This document shows positions 1 through 5,862 of a DNA stretch of 8,200 nucleotides, in pieces. The translations under genes were made by a program, and so were the position numbers. The notes under the pieces are model-generated. The model made no database searches, was not told the origin of the DNA, and saw nothing but the letters and a program-made list of their open reading frames with translations. The stretch's first letter is position 1. Every line of letters begins with the position of its first letter. The DNA lies in NCBI GenBank assembly GCA_003501335.1, contig DNPQ01000400.1:1-8200 (forward strand), in the 5' to 3' direction. Source of the DNA: Bacillota bacterium. GTDB lineage: Bacteria > Bacillota > UBA4882 > UBA8346.

Positions 1-451
1 CTAACCTGCGACGGCCCAAAAAAGTGTGACAGCCGTTGACCCATTGAAAAAGTGAACCTTTTCCGAAAATATCCAAATCAGAGGAGTAAGGATGTCCATC
101 GTCCCGAAATTCTTCCCCGGTATCCGGAAAGGAAGACCATCTTTTATCAAAACGCCATAAAGCCTGCTCGTTCAAATCTCGCAAAATAGCGGCATACTTC
201 TGATGCCGCTCAATTTGGCGGTGTTGAATATCGATGATGATTAGCAGAGCCATACCTGATAAAAATACTCCGCCGCTCCAAAAGTATTTCTGCTTAAGTA
301 TAAAAAAAATGATCAGGATAAGACCCAATAAAATGACTCCCAGCTTGTAATGAATCATTTTACGAAAGCTTTTTTCCAGGGTCAGCAGAAGTTGCTGATA
401 GTGTTCTTTCCTTCCAATGTATTGCCTATCCGGTTTTTTCAAACCCATCAT
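1..451 (-). CDS. MutS-family membrane-anchored ATPase, N-terminal part (partial at window edge)
   Basis: The frame is open from about 451 to the left edge of the window, giving roughly 149 residues of the N-terminus. Counting from the ATG at 448, a basic/amphipathic start is followed by two hydrophobic segments at about residues 36-52 and 56-73, then a charged helix (about 74-104). A block at about 122-149 contains SSDLDIFGKGSLFQWVN and LGRRRL. This block matches my recollection of the start of the MutS core (lever/clamp region, domain III) in short MutS-like proteins that lack the mismatch-binding domain I and carry N-terminal membrane segments. The ATPase domain would lie outside the window. 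Mismatch repair is therefore not the expected role, and the true function of this subfamily is unclear. The start is uncertain: tandem ATGs at 451 and 448 lie right after AAAAAAGGA, a TTG at 442 has better spacing, and an ATG at 514 is in frame but has no ribosome binding site and overlaps a TATAAT box. Confidence 0.75.
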   Translation of the reverse strand, partial: MMGLKKPDRQYIGRKEHYQQLLLTLEKSFRKMIHYKLGVILLGLILIIFFILKQKYFWSGGVFLSGMALLIIIDIQHRQIERHQKYAAILRDLNEQALWRFDKRWSSFPDTGEEFRDDGHPYSSDLDIFGKGSLFQWVNGCHTFLGRRRL

Positions 452-512
452 TCCTTTTTTAAAGGCGTTCTTACCGTCACATCCACGAGTCAATTCTCTA
501 CTCTCTGCTTCC

Positions 513-518
513 ATTATA
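513..518 (-). promoter_or_regulatory. Possible -10 box for the MutS-like gene
   Basis: The minus strand reads TATAAT here, a perfect sigma-A -10 hexamer about 60 nt upstream of the likely start. The -35 position (about 536-541, CAATCA) does not match consensus. It falls in one arm of an inverted repeat, so a regulator could act there. This is a prediction from one hexamer only. Confidence 0.3.
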
Positions 519-534
519 ACGTAAATTTGGCAAC

Positions 535-568
535 ATGATTGCTTCTAAAACATATATATGGCAATCAT
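535..568. repeat. 8-bp inverted repeat enclosing a 10-bp palindrome
   Basis: ATGATTGC (535-542) and GCAATCAT (561-568) are perfect inverted arms around an 18-nt loop. The loop contains the self-complementary CATATATATG (551-560). The structure begins 4 nt after the stop codon of the GT2 gene at 573 and lies in the -35 region of the possible MutS-like promoter. There is no T-run after it on the minus strand, so it is not a standard intrinsic terminator. It could be an mRNA 3'-end hairpin or an operator. Confidence 0.45.
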
Positions 569-572
569 AAAC

Positions 573-1505
573 TTATTTATCAATCTTTTTTTCTTTAATA
601 AAATATTTGGGCCGGGCTTTTGTTTCCATATGAGTCCTGGCTAAGTATTCCCCGATAATGCCTAAAAAAAGCATTTGTAATCCGCTGGTCAAAACGATTA
701 CGCACATGATAGATGCCCATCCTGCTACCGGATTACTAAGCCATAGTCTTTCAATAATAATTACAATTATAATAAAGAAAGCTATCACTGAAAAAAAGAT
801 CCCGAAAACGGAAGCTATTTTCAAAGGGACCGTCGAAAAGGCAATAATGCCTTCCAACGCAAATTTAAATAACTTCCAAAACGAATATTTGGTTCCTCCG
901 GCCACTCTTTCGATATTTTGATATTCCAGCCATTTGGTTTTATAACCTACCCAGCCGAATATTCCTTTTGAAAAGCGATGGTACTCGTTGAGTTCCAGGA
1001 TCGAGTCCCTCACTTGCCGGGTCATCATGCGATATTCACGGGAGCCAACCATGATTTCAACATCCGTCAGCTTACTGATTAATGCATAAAACATCCTGGC
1101 AAACAGACTACGTATCGGCGGTTCGCCCTTGCGGTTTACTCGCCGGGCGGCTACCGAATCATAGCCCTCTTTCTCAATGGCCTCAATCATTCGGGGTAAC
1201 AATGCCGGTGGATCTTGCAGATCCACATCCATAACAACCACCAAATCTCCGCCGCAATGGCGCATCCCGGCCAGCATCGCCGCTTCTTTGCCGAAATTAC
1301 GTGAAAAGGAAAGATAATTGACTTTGGGATCTTCTTTTGACAATAATTGCATAATTTTTAGCGTATTATCTTCAGACCCGTCATCAACAAAGAGTAATTG
1401 ATAATCATTCGCAATTTTTGCCAGGACAATTCTTAATTCCTTGTAAAAAATTGGTATCGTTTCTTGTTCATTAAAACAAGGAACAACCACGGAAAGTTTT
1501 CTCAT
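573..1505 (-). CDS. GT2 polyprenyl-phosphate glycosyltransferase (GtrB/DPM1-like)
   Basis: The 310-residue protein is a canonical family 2 glycosyltransferase of the type that moves a sugar from a nucleotide donor to undecaprenyl phosphate at the cytoplasmic membrane. The N-terminal GT-A domain shows SVVVPCFNE (residues 5-13), DDGSEDNT (41-48), FSRNFGKEAAM (67-77), the metal-binding DVDLQDPP (93-100) and a late ERVAGGTKYS block (199-208). Two C-terminal membrane segments follow at about 229-252 and 262-288, then GEYLAR and a basic tail, as in GtrB, ArnC and YkoT-type enzymes. Length is normal for the family. The start is supported by GGAGG at 1514-1518, 8 nt upstream of ATG. It lies downstream of a divergent paralogue (1713-2762), with a MITE-like element between. 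The specific sugar cannot be read from sequence. Confidence 0.92.
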   Translation of the reverse strand: MRKLSVVVPCFNEQETIPIFYKELRIVLAKIANDYQLLFVDDGSEDNTLKIMQLLSKEDPKVNYLSFSRNFGKEAAMLAGMRHCGGDLVVVMDVDLQDPPALLPRMIEAIEKEGYDSVAARRVNRKGEPPIRSLFARMFYALISKLTDVEIMVGSREYRMMTRQVRDSILELNEYHRFSKGIFGWVGYKTKWLEYQNIERVAGGTKYSFWKLFKFALEGIIAFSTVPLKIASVFGIFFSVIAFFIIIVIIIERLWLSNPVAGWASIMCVIVLTSGLQMLFLGIIGEYLARTHMETKARPKYFIKEKKIDK

Positions 1506-1513
1506 AAAAACGG

Positions 1514-1518
1514 CCTCC
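1514..1518 (-). promoter_or_regulatory. Ribosome binding site of the GtrB-like gene
   Basis: The minus strand reads GGAGG, 8 nt before the ATG at 1505. This is a strong Shine-Dalgarno match and fixes the start. It is 11 nt after the TGA that ends an orphan coding-like tail. Confidence 0.75.
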
Positions 1519-1529
1519 AGTGCTAGTCA

Positions 1530-1592
1530 TCATTCCAATAGAGACATTAAAGCATCTTCTTTTTCATCGAACCCAAAAGATGGTAGGTAATC
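1530..1592 (-). pseudogene. Possible detached C-terminal tail of the upstream GT2 gene
   Basis: On the minus strand 20 sense codons (starting DYLPSFGFDEKED and ending MSLLE) run from 1592 to a TGA at 1530-1532. They have no start codon or ribosome binding site of their own. The next upstream codons fall in the palindromic element, where the frame closes at a TAA at 1614-1616. These codons share the absolute reading frame of the GT2 gene whose stop is at 1713-1715. The tail may be the original 3' end of that gene, split off by insertion of the element. It could equally be chance reading in a leader. Confidence 0.25.
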
Positions 1593-1710
1593 GGGTCTGT
1601 TGCAAAATAAAATTTAATGATAGAGACATACAATATATAAAACTTTGCCCATTATTTTATGGCTATATATTGTATTTCTCGTTGATTTTAATTACTTTTG
1701 CAACAGCCTC
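1593..1710. mobile_element. MITE-like palindromic element with IS-type terminal inverted repeats
   Basis: The left end reads GGGTCTGTTGCAAAA on the plus strand. The right end reads GAGGCTGTTGCAAAA on the minus strand, with 13 of 15 positions identical and 11 consecutive. Inside, 1629-1639 and 1664-1674 form a second perfect 11-bp inverted pair. Aligning 1597-1639 with the complement of 1664-1706 without gaps leaves only about ten mismatches in 43, so the whole unit could fold into one long hairpin with a 24-nt loop. There is no transposase or convincing open frame. CTGTTGCAAA-type ends are known from several IS families (IS6-like and others). I found no clear target duplication in the flanks. 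There is no T-run, so it is not a simple intrinsic terminator, though a transcript could still pause there. Confidence 0.6.
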
Positions 1711-1712
1711 AT

Positions 1713-2762
1713 TTACGCTGATTTGGATGTTTTGGAACCGGTTGAGCGGATTAAACTATCCGATGAAGATGGGGAATTGACTTGCAAGTCGATTAATTTT
1801 TCAATTGACTCATAGACATATTTTTCTTTATTCTGCTGTATAAACAATATTAGTGAAACATATTTGATGAGAACTGTGAGCAAAGCGAAAACGCCCGTAA
1901 AAGCTACAGAGGAAAAAAACATGATGGTGGTCCATCCTTCCACCACTCTTTTATATAGTAAAAAAACGAGAATGGTGTAACCGATCACAAAAATTGAAAT
2001 ACAAAGCATCGCTATGGCCATATACATTGCAAAGTTAGATCCCGCCTTGGTGAAGAACAACAAAGAATTGATTGCCAATTCCATCCTTTCCGAAGAAGGC
2101 TGCATCGTTTTCTTCGAAATTTCAAGGTTTATTGGCTTATATTTCAAATTTGCAGCCTTTAAGCCGCAATTAAAATAAATTGCTTTTCGATAGGGAATAA
2201 CGGTGCTCAACAAGTTAATCCGATTGATTCCTCTACGGGAAATGATCCGAAATCTTTCGGTATTTAACTGAATGTTATTTTTGGAATAACGTCTAAAAAT
2301 ATCATAAAATAACTTTGATGAAAACGGCCCCTTGATTTCCGGGGAAGCGCTGACAATATCATATCCTTTCAGCGAGTGATAATAAACTTTCATGATCTCT
2401 TCAAAATCATAATCGACCATGGACGTGTCAAATTCAAATACAAAATCTCCAATAGCCATATCCACTCCCGCAATGATTGCAGTTTCAAGTCCTTGATAGT
2501 AACTAAGATTAATAATGGAAATGGAAACCCCTTTTAAATCCACTGCAGTTTCCTTTAAAATCCGAACCGTCTGATCAGTAGAATAATCATTGACAAAAAT
2601 AATCTCATACTTCTCAAAATAATTCCCAAGTTTATCGGTTAACCCTTTGATGAAGGCCTCTATATATTCTTCATGATTACGAAGATACACTACAACAGAA
2701 ATAAAATTCTTCTCAAGGTTAAGTTTTTGATTGTTCTTTTCCTTTTCTAATATTGAATTCAT
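1713..2762 (-). CDS. Divergent GT2 glycosyltransferase with degenerate catalytic motifs
   Basis: The 349-residue protein has the layout of the GtrB-like enzyme at 573-1505: a GT-A domain with SVVVYLRNHEEY (22-33) and NDYSTDQT (58-65), then two membrane segments at about 243-269 and 278-308. The key sites have drifted. The donor-binding DDGS is NDYS, the DxDLQDPP block is FDTSMVDYD (111-119) so the second metal-binding Asp is Ser, and the late RxxGxxKY motif is not visible. It may use an unusual donor or acceptor, or act as a non-catalytic partner. A serine-rich tail of about 20 residues ends at a TAA two bases from the palindromic element, so the C-terminus may be truncated. The start abuts the stop of the FAD oxidoreductase gene (TAA immediately followed by ATG), with GAGGTG at 2769-2774 inside that gene's last codons, indicating translational coupling. 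Confidence 0.85.
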   Translation of the reverse strand: MNSILEKEKNNQKLNLEKNFISVVVYLRNHEEYIEAFIKGLTDKLGNYFEKYEIIFVNDYSTDQTVRILKETAVDLKGVSISIINLSYYQGLETAIIAGVDMAIGDFVFEFDTSMVDYDFEEIMKVYYHSLKGYDIVSASPEIKGPFSSKLFYDIFRRYSKNNIQLNTERFRIISRRGINRINLLSTVIPYRKAIYFNCGLKAANLKYKPINLEISKKTMQPSSERMELAINSLLFFTKAGSNFAMYMAIAMLCISIFVIGYTILVFLLYKRVVEGWTTIMFFSSVAFTGVFALLTVLIKYVSLILFIQQNKEKYVYESIEKLIDLQVNSPSSSDSLIRSTGSKTSKSA

Positions 2763-3884
2763 TTACAACACCTCATTCAAATCATAGATTGTGTTAACCT
2801 TACCGGACAAGACACTTATGAAAACAGGATCGTCCGAAAATTGTCGAATTAAGGTGGGCCTTGAATCGTCAATTTCTGATGACATTAGAATGGGTTTAAT
2901 GGAAAATAAAGATTTTACGTATTCTAATTCAATGTCATCTCTTAAATGTTTCTTCGCTAGAGCAGACATGTAGGGCCAGGCGGATTTCGGCCTTTCCGGA
3001 CACAAATTGCAGTTTCCTAATTGCAGGGGTGAACACTCCACTCCCCGATGCTTTTGACAGTCAAACGTCGGTAAATCATCATACGACGTAATATGAGGTG
3101 TGAATGTCACCGAAGTAAGAGAATGGTATCCGCTTTTACCGAAAGGCATTAATGAAAAAAACGGCCCATCCATTAATGTGATTCCAACGTCCTGAATCCA
3201 ATCACTGACATGACATAAAATAATCTCACAAAGCTCATATTTAATCTTAAATGGTTCATACCCCAGCATGGTAATAATCTGATTGACAGAAGCATAAGTC
3301 GCGTTCAGAAGATAATGAGTGGATACAATGATCCCGTCTTTTAATAAAACATCAAATTGTTTATCCTCTTCATTTTCTTTAATTTGATCGATTCGAACCC
3401 CATATCGGATTTCCACTGAAGCATATTTTTTTAATTTTTCAATAAAAGATTCTTTCAAAATCATGGCATCATAGGTATGCTCTTCGGTATCAAAAGCTCC
3501 ATCACACGTATCCGGTTTAAAATATAAAAGCGGGTCAACATATTCACACTTTATACCGGCAGCTCCACTGAACTTCTTGAATTGTTCCGCACTGGTCCAC
3601 GAATATTTTGAAGATATAGCATAGATCTGCCGAAAGTCACGGTTTACACAAAAATGATAATCAGTGTTGAACCTGTTAAAATTGTTTGAAGATTTGATAG
3701 CGGTTGAAAAAGAACGTGGATAATGATAACCGTTATGGACTCTAGCCTGATTAACATAGGTTGCTCTGGAAAAAGATTCTTCGTCATATTCTAAGACTAA
3801 GACTCTTTGGCCCTTTTGGCCACACAATTCGGCTGCGTAAAGTCCATAAATACCAGCGCCAATGATGATCCTGTCATAAACCAT
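2763..3884 (-). CDS. FAD-dependent oxidoreductase, DAO-like
   Basis: The 373-residue protein begins with a Rossmann dinucleotide fold: RIIIGAGIYGLYAAE (5-19, GxGxxG) and RVLVLEYDEE (27-36), the acidic residue at the second strand end binding the ADP ribose. ARVHNGYHYPRS (47-58) is a likely flavin/active-site segment. The C-terminus has VFISVLSGKVNTIYDL (354-369), the usual position of the second FAD-binding motif. This is the layout of D-amino-acid-oxidase-like flavoproteins; homologues often sit in polysaccharide clusters. An unusual cluster C276-x7-C284-x7-C292-x2-C295 could bind a metal or iron-sulfur centre. The cytoplasmic enzyme probably oxidises a sugar, amino-sugar or cyclitol intermediate from the neighbouring epimerase/isomerase pair; the substrate is unknown. 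AAGGGA (3895-3900) lies 10 nt before ATG. It is coupled to the downstream GT2 gene. Confidence 0.85.
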   Translation of the reverse strand: MVYDRIIIGAGIYGLYAAELCGQKGQRVLVLEYDEESFSRATYVNQARVHNGYHYPRSFSTAIKSSNNFNRFNTDYHFCVNRDFRQIYAISSKYSWTSAEQFKKFSGAAGIKCEYVDPLLYFKPDTCDGAFDTEEHTYDAMILKESFIEKLKKYASVEIRYGVRIDQIKENEEDKQFDVLLKDGIIVSTHYLLNATYASVNQIITMLGYEPFKIKYELCEIILCHVSDWIQDVGITLMDGPFFSLMPFGKSGYHSLTSVTFTPHITSYDDLPTFDCQKHRGVECSPLQLGNCNLCPERPKSAWPYMSALAKKHLRDDIELEYVKSLFSIKPILMSSEIDDSRPTLIRQFSDDPVFISVLSGKVNTIYDLNEVL

Positions 3885-3917
3885 TATTTTTCAGTCCCTT
3901 TTAGCTTTTTTGGTTGG

Positions 3918-3923
3918 ATTATA
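3918..3923 (-). promoter_or_regulatory. Possible internal promoter -10 box before the FAD oxidoreductase gene
   Basis: The minus strand reads TATAAT, a perfect -10 hexamer, 33 nt upstream of the ATG at 3884 in a 101-bp AT-rich gap. No good -35 is present at 16-18 nt (TTTTTG at best). It could separate expression of the oxidoreductase/GT2 part from the epimerase/isomerase pair, but AT-rich sequence makes a chance match likely. Confidence 0.35.
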
Positions 3924-3985
3924 CTTTTCAAGTAAAACTCAAAAAAGAATTCAAAATAACTCAGTAGGTACTTGTATCTGTAATT

Positions 3986-4786
3986 TCATTCCTCTCCAAA
4001 AGTATCCGCTACATATGCTAATATTTTTTCAATTTCGGCTAAATTTTCGAGTCCGTTTTTTTTCATTTCAATGGAAACAAATTTTTCATATCCGTTGTCT
4101 TTTAGTATTTTTGCCAATTCCTTATGTTCCGTCCGTTTCAAAATAGGCGCCAAATAGGGTTCGCTAATATGCACATGATTTACATATTGAATGATTGATT
4201 TCAAATCTTTTACTTCCTCTTGATTTTCAATCATCGTTCCAAAATCGAGATTAACCCTAAATCCTTTACTATTAACATCTTTCACAAGCTGTACCGCTTC
4301 TTCCGTTCTATTAATAAAATTGGTTCCATATATGGATGGATTCGGTTCTATACTCACCACAGTGTTATATATAACGGCATTTGTAGCAATTTCTTGGAAA
4401 AAAGAAACTGCTTCCCCATAATCCTCATTTTTCTCAATGATTCTATTTTTAGGAGAACCAAACACCAGATTATAACATCTCAAGCCTGCTGCAAAACCAA
4501 TTGCCATTTTGAGATAATGAATTAACACTTTTCGTTCCGATTCCGCGCCAAAAAGTGTTTCGGTGCGACCGAATAAGATAGACTGGATACTGGCGATGTC
4601 CAAATCGTATTTCCTTTTTATTGAATTAACAATTTGAAGCGCATCAGACAAATATTCATAGGGATGATTCTCAATCAGCCTAGTAGGCGCTATCTCCAAT
4701 CCAGAAAAGCCATAGTTCTTCATCAATTCATAGACTGCTTCATCTTCGTTCTTGGACCAAGCAATATTAGAAATCGATAATTTCAT
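3986..4786 (-). CDS. Sugar phosphate isomerase/epimerase-like TIM-barrel enzyme
   Basis: From the ATG at 4786 the protein has 266 residues and begins MKLSISNIAW, the typical first strand of the xylose-isomerase-like TIM-barrel (AP endonuclease 2) superfamily. The expected metal-site pattern is present: E31 in SGLEIAPTR, E147 in VSIEPNP, D181 in VNLDFGTM, H206 in VNHVHISEP and E240 in FVSIEM. Such enzymes isomerise, epimerise or dehydrate sugars and cyclitols using a divalent metal. The frame stays open up to an ATG at 4897, but that would overlap the preceding gene by 110 bp, add a non-family N-terminus and lack a ribosome binding site. The start at 4786 has GAGGG 8 nt upstream and follows the preceding TGA by 1 nt, so the two are almost certainly co-translated. 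Substrate unknown; the setting points to a glycan precursor. Confidence 0.87.
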   Translation of the reverse strand: MKLSISNIAWSKNEDEAVYELMKNYGFSGLEIAPTRLIENHPYEYLSDALQIVNSIKRKYDLDIASIQSILFGRTETLFGAESERKVLIHYLKMAIGFAAGLRCYNLVFGSPKNRIIEKNEDYGEAVSFFQEIATNAVIYNTVVSIEPNPSIYGTNFINRTEEAVQLVKDVNSKGFRVNLDFGTMIENQEEVKDLKSIIQYVNHVHISEPYLAPILKRTEHKELAKILKDNGYEKFVSIEMKKNGLENLAEIEKILAYVADTFGEE

Positions 4787-4787
4787 A

Positions 4788-5711
4788 TCACTTACCCTCA
4801 TTGACAAAACATTGAATATCATCCAAAACAAATTGTTTGTTAAAGATATATCCATTTTCGCCTGAAAAAAGGCCGGCATGAATCGATCGAATATCATACC
4901 TGGCCGGTCTGCTATTCATAATATTGGTAAATTCTTGATGATAAACATATTCATAAATTTCTTTTACCGGCAATGGTTCGCTGGTGATATTCAGTAAACG
5001 AAGGCCTTGTTTCAAAGCTTGTTCGATATGGTTCCATAAATATTTCACATTATAAAATTGATATTGATTACGGGAGTCGTTATACACTAACGCATTAAAG
5101 TCTTTTGTTTGAAAAAACTGTTTCAAAGTTTCCCTATCTTTTGCCGAAAGCTCATTCACTTTGTAAAAATCGTTTCCCTGTGCTGTGTAATACCGGTTCA
5201 AATTAAAATCGTTTTTCAAAAGTAACTCTTGATATTTTTCAACCTTAATCATGGTAGGAATTAAATTCATCATGTCAAAAAGAAAATTCTTTTTAAGATT
5301 TCTGCCATAAAGAGCCGGTAATCTGACAATTAAGGAGTCGGCTATATTTGCTTCAACCCATTTTTCCAAAGCCCGCCGATGGAGGCCATAAGGCTGAAGG
5401 CCAGCTTCATCAACCATTGTTGTTTCGTCAACCCCGACCGGATCTCTATAGATATCGATCGTAGAAATTAAAACAAATTTTCGGGCTTTGATCCGTTTAA
5501 TATTTTCAATTGTATCTTCGATATGTCTTCGATCTTGTTCCGGGTGTAGATTCGCTAAATATTTCTCAGCACGGACACCGGCATAAATTACTAAATCAGA
5601 ATTTTTATCATCTATATCACGAATATTCCGGGAATTAAACAACCCCTCGAAACAGACCTGATTGCAAAGGTTTGAACCCACGAAACCAGTATGCCCTACT
5701 AATGCCTTCAT
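4788..5711 (-). CDS. NAD(P)-dependent SDR-type epimerase/dehydratase
   Basis: The 307-residue protein starts with a nucleotide-binding loop, ALVGHTGFVGSNL (3-15), and continues with DLVIYAGVRAE (39-49), the strand/catalytic region FVLISTIDIY (79-88), QPYGLHRRALEKW (106-118) and IVRLPALYGRNLKK (128-141). This is the extended short-chain dehydrogenase/reductase pattern of nucleotide-sugar epimerases, dehydratases and RmlD-like reductases. The expected active-site YxxxK reads Y108-GLH-R112, so the Lys is replaced by Arg; close relatives may share this, or the chemistry may differ. The C-terminal half (roughly 160-300) would bind the sugar. It acts in the cytoplasm, most likely feeding the TIM-barrel enzyme whose start is 1 nt after its stop. 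The start is supported by AAAGGA (5719-5724), 7 nt upstream. Confidence 0.88.
   Translation of the reverse strand: MKALVGHTGFVGSNLCNQVCFEGLFNSRNIRDIDDKNSDLVIYAGVRAEKYLANLHPEQDRRHIEDTIENIKRIKARKFVLISTIDIYRDPVGVDETTMVDEAGLQPYGLHRRALEKWVEANIADSLIVRLPALYGRNLKKNFLFDMMNLIPTMIKVEKYQELLLKNDFNLNRYYTAQGNDFYKVNELSAKDRETLKQFFQTKDFNALVYNDSRNQYQFYNVKYLWNHIEQALKQGLRLLNITSEPLPVKEIYEYVYHQEFTNIMNSRPARYDIRSIHAGLFSGENGYIFNKQFVLDDIQCFVNEGK
4795..4799 (-). promoter_or_regulatory. Ribosome binding site deciding the isomerase start
   Basis: The minus strand reads GAGGG, 8 nt before the ATG at 4786 and inside the last codons of the epimerase gene. It supports the short form of the isomerase against the ATG at 4897. 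Confidence 0.7.
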
Positions 5712-5862
5712 TTAGAAATCCTTTCCTCATTACGCGTATTACCACCATTGAGAGTTTTCGTGACTTGTATTTATTGAGTGTAGTCCTTTAAAATAGTAAA
5801 CGGCCAACCTTACCTTCTCTTTTTCAGTTACTCTACAAATACTTATTGAAATAACCGCCGCT
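5712..5862. other. Intergenic gap, no recognised element
   Basis: This 151-bp gap separates the GT-C gene from the epimerase gene. Apart from the ribosome binding site (AAAGGA at 5719-5724, preceded by GAGG at 5725-5728) I see no convincing promoter pair, riboswitch or terminator hairpin followed by T-run. It is long enough for a promoter of the epimerase-isomerase operon, but none can be supported. Confidence 0.4.

Noticed and set aside
350..538. Plus-strand open frame of 62 codons
   Set aside because: It lies antisense to the start of the MutS-like gene and its promoter region, and its composition is not protein-like.
1593..1710. Long hairpin as an intrinsic terminator
   Set aside because: There is no T-run after the stem on the minus strand, and the terminal repeats fit a transposon-derived element better.
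1585..1716. Target-site duplication around the palindromic element
   Set aside because: The flanks AGGTAATC and TCATTTAC/ATTTACGC show no direct repeat. GTAA and TTAC are inverted, so they may belong to the ends instead.
1520..1780. Plus-strand open frame of 86 codons across the palindromic element
   Set aside because: It crosses a palindrome and the antisense of a gene end, with no ribosome binding site and no recognisable domain.
1711..1815. Plus-strand coding-like stretch (YADLDVLEPVERIKLSDEDG and on to a TAG at 1813)
   Set aside because: It is antisense to the tail of the divergent GT2 gene, has no start or ribosome binding site, and everything else here is on the minus strand. The acidic, protein-like look is curious but probably reflects the serine-rich codons opposite.
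4787..4897. N-terminal extension of the TIM-barrel isomerase to an ATG at 4897
   Set aside because: It overlaps the epimerase gene by 110 bp, lacks a ribosome binding site and adds residues that do not look like the family N-terminus; the ATG at 4786 has GAGGG well placed.
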